NCBI RefSeq assembly: GCF_017163705.1
Contig: NZ_JAFIWB010000017.1
Location: 46,817 to 110,816 of the forward strand
Source of the DNA: Xanthomonas bonasiae
GTDB lineage: Bacteria; Pseudomonadota; Gammaproteobacteria; Xanthomonadales; Xanthomonadaceae
Direction: 5' to 3'
DNA length: 64,000 bases
This document shows, piece by piece, positions 59,440 to 64,000 of the stretch. Positions within the stretch are counted from its first letter, which is position 1. Every line of letters starts with the position of its first letter. The notes under the pieces are model-generated. The model worked only from the letters and a program-made list of their open reading frames with translations. It searched no databases and was not told the DNA's origin. A program made the position numbers and the translations under genes.

Positions 59440-61140
59440 ATGCGCTGGGGACGCGCACTGGTTGGGGCGCTGCTGTGTGTCGTGGCGATGCAGACGGCAT
59501 CGGCGCAGCGCGGGCGGGCCGCCGACATCGCCGAATTCGACTGGTTCGAGTACCGCGGCGACGACGCGGTGTTCGCCACGCCGTTGCCGCCCGGCCACTA
59601 CCGCAATCCGGTGCTGGCCGGCTTCTATCCCGATCCCAGCGTCGTCCGTGCCAGCGACCGCTACTACCTGGTCAATTCCACCTTCGCCTATTTCCCGGCG
59701 CTCCCGGTGTTCGAGAGCCGCGACCTGGTGCACTGGCGGCAGGTCGGCAACGTGGTCGAGCGCGCCGGGCAACTGGACTACGACGGGCTGCGCGTGTCGC
59801 GCGGTATGTTCGCCGCCAGCATCGCGCACCATGACGGCCGCTTCTACGTGGTCGGCACCGCGGTGGACAGCGGCGGCAACTTCATCGCCACGGCGGACGA
59901 CCCGGCCGGGCCGTGGTCGCCGCTGCACTGGCTGCCGGACATCGACGGCATCGACCCGTCGCTGTTCTTCGACGACGACGGCACCGCCTACCTGCTCAAC
60001 AACGGCCCGCCCGACGGCGCGCCGCTGTACGAAGGCCACCGCGCGATCTGGATGCAGCGCTTCGACCTGGCGCGGATGCAGCCGGTCGGCCCGCGCAAGG
60101 TGCTGGTCAACGGCGGCACCGACCTGGCCAGCAAGCCGATCTGGATCGAGGGCCCGCACCTGTACAAGCGCGACGGCTGGTACGTGCTGTCCTGTGCCGA
60201 AGGCGGCACCGGCCCGCAGCATTCGCAAGTGGCGCTGCGCAGCCGCACGCCATGGGGACCGTACGTGCCGGCGCCGCACAATCCGATCCTGACCCAGCGC
60301 GACCTGCCCGCCGAACGCGCCGACCCGATCACCAATGCCGGCCATGCCGACCTGGTCGAAGGCCCCGACGGGAAGTGGTGGGCGCTGTTCCTGGCCAGCC
60401 GCCCGTACGCGGGCGAGCGCTACAACACCGGCCGCGAGACCTTCCTGCTGCCGGTGACCTGGCACGACGGCTGGCCGTCGATCCTGCCCGCCGGGCAGCC
60501 GATTCCCTACGTCGCGCCAGGCCCGGCCGGACTGCGCGCCGATGCCGACGCTGCACCGCTGACCGGCAACTTCACCTGGCGCGATGGCTTCGATGCACCG
60601 CAGCGCGATCGCCGCTGGCTGCTGTTGCGCACGCCCAAGCGCGAATGGCTCGACCTGCGCGCGCGCCCGGGCTGGCTGACGCTGCAACCCGATACGCAAG
60701 GCCTGGACGGCAGCGGCAATCCCGCGTTCCTGGGTTACCGGCAGCAGCACACGCGCTTCGACGCCAGCACCGCCGTGCAGGTGCCGGCGCAGCCGGGCCT
60801 GGTCGCCGGCCTGGCCGCGTTCCAGAATGCCGATGCCTGGTACGTGCTCGGCGTGCGCCACCGTGGCGGGCGCGCCGAAGTGTTCCTCGACAAGCGCGAC
60901 GGCAAGCGCACCACCACCGTCGCGCGCAGGACGGTCGATGCCAAGGGCGCGCTGCGCCTGAAGATCGCCGGCGACGGCGGCCGCTATGCCTTCGCCTTCG
61001 CCGCCGATGGCCAGGACTGGCAGTGGCTGCGCCGCGACGACGATGCGGCGATGCTCAGCACGGCCGTGGCCGGCGGTTTCACCGGCACCACCCTCGGGCC
61101 GTACGCCCGCCGCGAACCGGATCGATCCAGCAAGGAGTAG
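59440..61140 (+). CDS. exported GH43 beta-xylosidase/alpha-L-arabinofuranosidase
   Basis: 566 residues from the ATG at 59440; a GTG at 59431 is in frame. Signal peptide GRALVGALLCVVAMQTASA. Five-bladed GH43 propeller with base Asp in GFYPDPSVV (near 63), pKa-tuning Asp in DGIDPSLFF (near 170) and acid Glu in WIEGPHLYKRDG (near 236). The last 190 residues are the beta-sandwich common in GH43 xylosidases (FTWRDGFDAP; WYVLGVRHRGGRAEVFLDK). It releases xylose or arabinose from oligomers; which one cannot be told from sequence here. Confidence 0.92.
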   Translation: MRWGRALVGALLCVVAMQTASAQRGRAADIAEFDWFEYRGDDAVFATPLPPGHYRNPVLAGFYPDPSVVRASDRYYLVNSTFAYFPALPVFESRDLVHWRQVGNVVERAGQLDYDGLRVSRGMFAASIAHHDGRFYVVGTAVDSGGNFIATADDPAGPWSPLHWLPDIDGIDPSLFFDDDGTAYLLNNGPPDGAPLYEGHRAIWMQRFDLARMQPVGPRKVLVNGGTDLASKPIWIEGPHLYKRDGWYVLSCAEGGTGPQHSQVALRSRTPWGPYVPAPHNPILTQRDLPAERADPITNAGHADLVEGPDGKWWALFLASRPYAGERYNTGRETFLLPVTWHDGWPSILPAGQPIPYVAPGPAGLRADADAAPLTGNFTWRDGFDAPQRDRRWLLLRTPKREWLDLRARPGWLTLQPDTQGLDGSGNPAFLGYRQQHTRFDASTAVQVPAQPGLVAGLAAFQNADAWYVLGVRHRGGRAEVFLDKRDGKRTTTVARRTVDAKGALRLKIAGDGGRYAFAFAADGQDWQWLRRDDDAAMLSTAVAGGFTGTTLGPYARREPDRSSKE

Positions 61141-61143
61141 GCA

Positions 61144-63888
61144 ATGCATACCGAGACTGCGCCGTACCAAGGACGTGGCCGCCGCGTCGCGACGCTGGCG
61201 TTGCTGTTGGCCATCGCGCCGTGCGCGGCATCCGCGGCCGAAGCGCCGCCGCCGTACCTGGACACCCAGCGCAGCTTCGAGCAGCGCGCCGCCGACCTGG
61301 TGTCGCGGATGACGCTGGAGGAAAAGGCCGCGCAGATGCAGAACGCCGCGCCGGCGATCCCGCGCCTGGGCGTGCCGGCCTACGACTGGTGGAACGAGGC
61401 GCTGCACGGCGTGGCCCGCGCCGGCGGCGCCACGGTGTTCCCGCAGGCGATCGGCATGGCGGCCACGTTCGATGTGCCGCTGATGCACGACGTCTCCACC
61501 GCGATCAGCGACGAGGCGCGCGCCAAGCACCACGAGGCCCTGCGCCACGATCAGCACGCGCGCTACCAGGGGCTCACGTTCTGGTCGCCGAACATCAACA
61601 TCTTCCGCGACCCGCGCTGGGGCCGCGGCCAGGAGACCTACGGCGAGGATCCGTTCCTCACCGCGCGCATGGGCGTGACCTTCGTGCAGGGTTTGCAGGG
61701 CGAGGGCGCGGATGTGCCGAAGAACGCGCAGGGCGAGGCCTATCGCAAGCTCGACGCCACCGCCAAGCACTTCGCCGTGCACAGCGGCCCGGAGGCCGAC
61801 CGTCACCACTTCGACGCGCACCCGTCGCAGCGCGATCTCTACGAGACCTACCTGCCGGCGTTCGAAGCGCTGGTCAAGGAAGGGAAGGTGGATGCGGTGA
61901 TGGGCGCCTACAACCGCGTGTTCGGCGAATCGGCCAGCGCCAGCAAGTTCCTGCTGCGCGACGTGCTGCGCGACACCTGGGGCTTCGACGGCTACGTGGT
62001 GTCCGACTGCTGGGCGATCGTGGACATCTGGAAGAACCACAAGATCGTCGCCACCCGCGAGGAAGCCGCCGCGCTGGCGGTGAAGAATGGCACCGAGTTG
62101 GAATGCGGCGAGGAGTACTCGACGCTGCCGGCCGCCGTGCGCAAGGGGCTGATCAGCGAAGCCGAGGTCGACAAGGCACTGCAGAAGCTGATGTATTCGC
62201 GCATGCGCCTGGGCATGTTCGACCCGCCGGACAAACTGCGCTGGGCGCAGATTCCCATCTCGGCCAACCAGTCGCCCGAACACGACGCGTTGGCGCGGCG
62301 TACGGCGCGCGAATCGCTGGTGCTGCTGAAGAACGACGGCGTGCTGCCGTTGTCGCGCGCGAAGATCAAGCGCATCGCCGTGATCGGCCCCACCGCCGAC
62401 GACACCATGGCGCTGCTCGGCAACTACTACGGCACGCCGGCCGCGCCGGTCACCGTGCTGCAAGGTATCCGCGAGGCAGCGCCTGATGCCGAAGTGCTCT
62501 ACGCGCGCGGCGCCGACCTGGTCGAAGGCCGCGACGATCCCGCCGCCACGCCCCTGATCGAACCGCAATACCTGCGCCCAGCGGCCGATTCGCCCGAGCG
62601 CGGATTGCGCGGCGAATACTTCCGCAACCGCGACCTATCCGGTGCCCCGGCGCTGGTGCGCACCGATGCGCAGATCGGCTTCAAGTGGGACCGCGGCTCG
62701 CCCACCGACAACCTGCTCGCGCGCGGCGAAGCCGGCCCGGACCAGGCCATCCCGGCCGACAACTTCAGCATCCGCTGGAGCGGAAAGCTGGTGCCGCCAG
62801 CCACCGGCACCTATCACCTGGAAACCGCGGCCGACGACGGCGTGCGCCTGTACCTGGACGGCAAGCGCCTGATCGACCGCTGGAGCGCCAGCGACCGCCT
62901 GCACGCCGACGGCGTCGACGTGCGCCTGGAAGCCGGCCGCAGCTACGACCTGCGCCTGGAGTACTACGAAGGCGAGCGCGATGCCGGCATCCGCCTGGCC
63001 TGGCGCCAGCCCGGCGCCAAGCCGCCGCTGGACGAAGCGCTGGACGCGGCACGCCGCGCCGACGTGGTGGTATTTGTCGGCGGCCTGACCGGCGACGTGG
63101 AAGGCGAGGAGATGAAGGTCAACTATCCCGGCTTCGCCGGCGGCGACCGCACCGACCTGCGCCTGCCCAAGCCGCAGCGCGACCTGCTCGAAGCGCTGCA
63201 GGGCACCGGCAAACCGGTGGTGGCGGTGCTGACCACCGGCTCGGCGCTGGCCATCGACTGGGCGCAGCAGCACGTGCCGGCGATCCTGCTGGCCTGGTAC
63301 CCCGGCCAGCGCGGCGGCAGCGCCGTGGCCGACGTGCTGTTCGGCGACGCCAACCCCGGCGGCCGCTTGCCGGTGACGTTCTACAAGGAAAGCGAGAAGC
63401 TGCCCGCGTTCGACGACTACGCCATGCGCGGCCGCACCTACCGCTACTTCGCCGGCACCGCGCTGTACCCGTTCGGGCACGGCCTGTCGTACACGCAGTT
63501 CGCCTATTCCGACCTGCGCCTGGACCGCAGCAAGCTCGCGGCCGACGGCAGCCTGCACGCCACGCTCAAGGTGAAGAACACCGGCCAGCGCGCCGGCGAC
63601 GAAGTGGTGCAGCTGTACCTGCACCCGCTGTCGCCGAAGCGCGACCGCGCGACCAAGGAACTGCGCGGCTTCCAGCGTATCGCGCTGCAGCCAGGCGAAA
63701 CCCGCGAAGTAAGTTTCGCCATCTCACCGCAGACCGACCTGCGCATCTACGACGAAGCGCGCAAGGCCTATGTGGTGGACCCGGGCGACTACGAACTGCA
63801 GGTCGGCGCCTCCAGCAGCGACATGCGCGTGCGCCAGCGCTTCAGCGTGCAGCCGTCACCCGGAGCGGAGGCAACGCCGCGCAAGTGA
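61144..63888 (+). CDS. GH3 beta-xylosidase/beta-glucosidase with PA14 domain
   Basis: 914 residues. Signal peptide VATLALLLAIAPCAASA. N-terminal TIM barrel with the nucleophile Asp288 in YVVSDCWAI (the usual SDW has a Cys here), KHFAVHSGPEADRH, and WSPNINIFRDPRWGRGQETYGEDP. A PA14 module (about 487-640, RGLRGEYFRNRDLSG to LRLEYYEGERDAGIRLAW) interrupts the second alpha/beta domain, whose end contains PFGHGLSYTQF and a C-terminal FnIII-like domain. PA14 in GH3 enzymes can bind sugars. Last gene of the xylan run; a strong hairpin follows. Confidence 0.93.
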   Translation: MHTETAPYQGRGRRVATLALLLAIAPCAASAAEAPPPYLDTQRSFEQRAADLVSRMTLEEKAAQMQNAAPAIPRLGVPAYDWWNEALHGVARAGGATVFPQAIGMAATFDVPLMHDVSTAISDEARAKHHEALRHDQHARYQGLTFWSPNINIFRDPRWGRGQETYGEDPFLTARMGVTFVQGLQGEGADVPKNAQGEAYRKLDATAKHFAVHSGPEADRHHFDAHPSQRDLYETYLPAFEALVKEGKVDAVMGAYNRVFGESASASKFLLRDVLRDTWGFDGYVVSDCWAIVDIWKNHKIVATREEAAALAVKNGTELECGEEYSTLPAAVRKGLISEAEVDKALQKLMYSRMRLGMFDPPDKLRWAQIPISANQSPEHDALARRTARESLVLLKNDGVLPLSRAKIKRIAVIGPTADDTMALLGNYYGTPAAPVTVLQGIREAAPDAEVLYARGADLVEGRDDPAATPLIEPQYLRPAADSPERGLRGEYFRNRDLSGAPALVRTDAQIGFKWDRGSPTDNLLARGEAGPDQAIPADNFSIRWSGKLVPPATGTYHLETAADDGVRLYLDGKRLIDRWSASDRLHADGVDVRLEAGRSYDLRLEYYEGERDAGIRLAWRQPGAKPPLDEALDAARRADVVVFVGGLTGDVEGEEMKVNYPGFAGGDRTDLRLPKPQRDLLEALQGTGKPVVAVLTTGSALAIDWAQQHVPAILLAWYPGQRGGSAVADVLFGDANPGGRLPVTFYKESEKLPAFDDYAMRGRTYRYFAGTALYPFGHGLSYTQFAYSDLRLDRSKLAADGSLHATLKVKNTGQRAGDEVVQLYLHPLSPKRDRATKELRGFQRIALQPGETREVSFAISPQTDLRIYDEARKAYVVDPGDYELQVGASSSDMRVRQRFSVQPSPGAEATPRK

Positions 63889-63895
63889 CCGCGAT

Positions 63896-63928
63896 CGGTG
63901 GTGCGAGCAGCCAACGCTCGCACCACCG
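63896..63928 (+). terminator. 13-bp stem hairpin ending the xylan operon
   Basis: CGGTGGTGCGAGC and GCTCGCACCACCG pair perfectly around AGCCAAC, 8 nt after the GH3 stop. A-rich rather than T-rich sequence follows. Confidence 0.65.
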
Positions 63929-64000
63929 AAAGAGCGGGCGCGGACGACCGAGATCAGCCCCACGCACGTCACCGACCCGGCACCGCCCCCCGCGATCCCC

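Overview
The window is a high-GC, gene-dense stretch of a gammaproteobacterial chromosome that reads as Xanthomonas (or a very close xanthomonad). The reasons are the recurrent GTAG-type REP repeats, the protein families and their order, and a xylan-utilisation locus (XylR, alpha-glucuronidase, GH43, GH3) with a TGGTAGCGCTACCA xyl-box. It opens inside mnmE, a gene usually found close to oriC in this class. No tRNA, rRNA, CRISPR array, insertion sequence or prophage was seen.

Layout. 1-2623: end of mnmE, then a divergent qorB/HxlR-regulator pair with a palindromic operator. 2776-10221: a co-directional run of seven genes (VOC protein, alginate-export-type porin, YcaC-like hydrolase, XapX membrane protein, YtcJ-like amidohydrolase, DoxX protein, MFS transporter) that looks like an uncharacterised uptake/detoxification or export operon. 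10605-13177: lone ABC ATPase, fatty-acid desaturase, EF-hand protein. 13315-18114: mutM, an ECF sigma factor with a transmembrane Ser/Thr kinase carrying a large tetratricopeptide-like sensor region, then a small tyrosine-phosphatase-like protein. 18525-22479: secreted DUF4380 protein, Tat-exported opgD, Sel1-type protein. 22790-31431: tdk, rep, a repeat cluster, glyS and glyQ with a small membrane protein between them, and an unlinked GspE/PilB-type ATPase.

31692-37765 is the most interesting block. Four translationally coupled genes encode a MoxR AAA+ ATPase, a small bpX-like protein, a degenerate-vWA plus beta-propeller protein, and a large helical plus beta-propeller protein. This matches the MoxR-vWA-beta-propeller ternary systems known from comparative genomics, whose function is not established.

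37935-50826 is mostly core genome: a class I glutamine amidotransferase, a BPSS1780-type membrane protein, tatABC, a SYLF-domain protein, hemH with an alpha/beta hydrolase, a chemoreceptor behind a near-consensus sigma-28 promoter, a YgjP-type metallopeptidase, rdgC and ttcA. A second sigma-28-like promoter at 46977-47003 has no recognisable gene downstream. A seven-copy REP array with about 57-bp spacing and alternating orientation lies at 48503-48867.

51085-63888 is the xylan/glucuronoxylan locus: operator, xylA, opposing xylR, then agu67A, acetylesterase, ManD-type mannonate dehydratase, GH43 and GH3. Four of the enzymes carry export signals and would deconstruct substituted xylo-oligosaccharides in the periplasm. 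XylA and ManD feed xylose and glucuronate-derived mannonate into cytoplasmic metabolism. Repeats have also entered coding sequence: a REP lies in frame inside glyS, and a GGGATTCGGGATT-type repeat supplies the last residues and stop codon of TatC.
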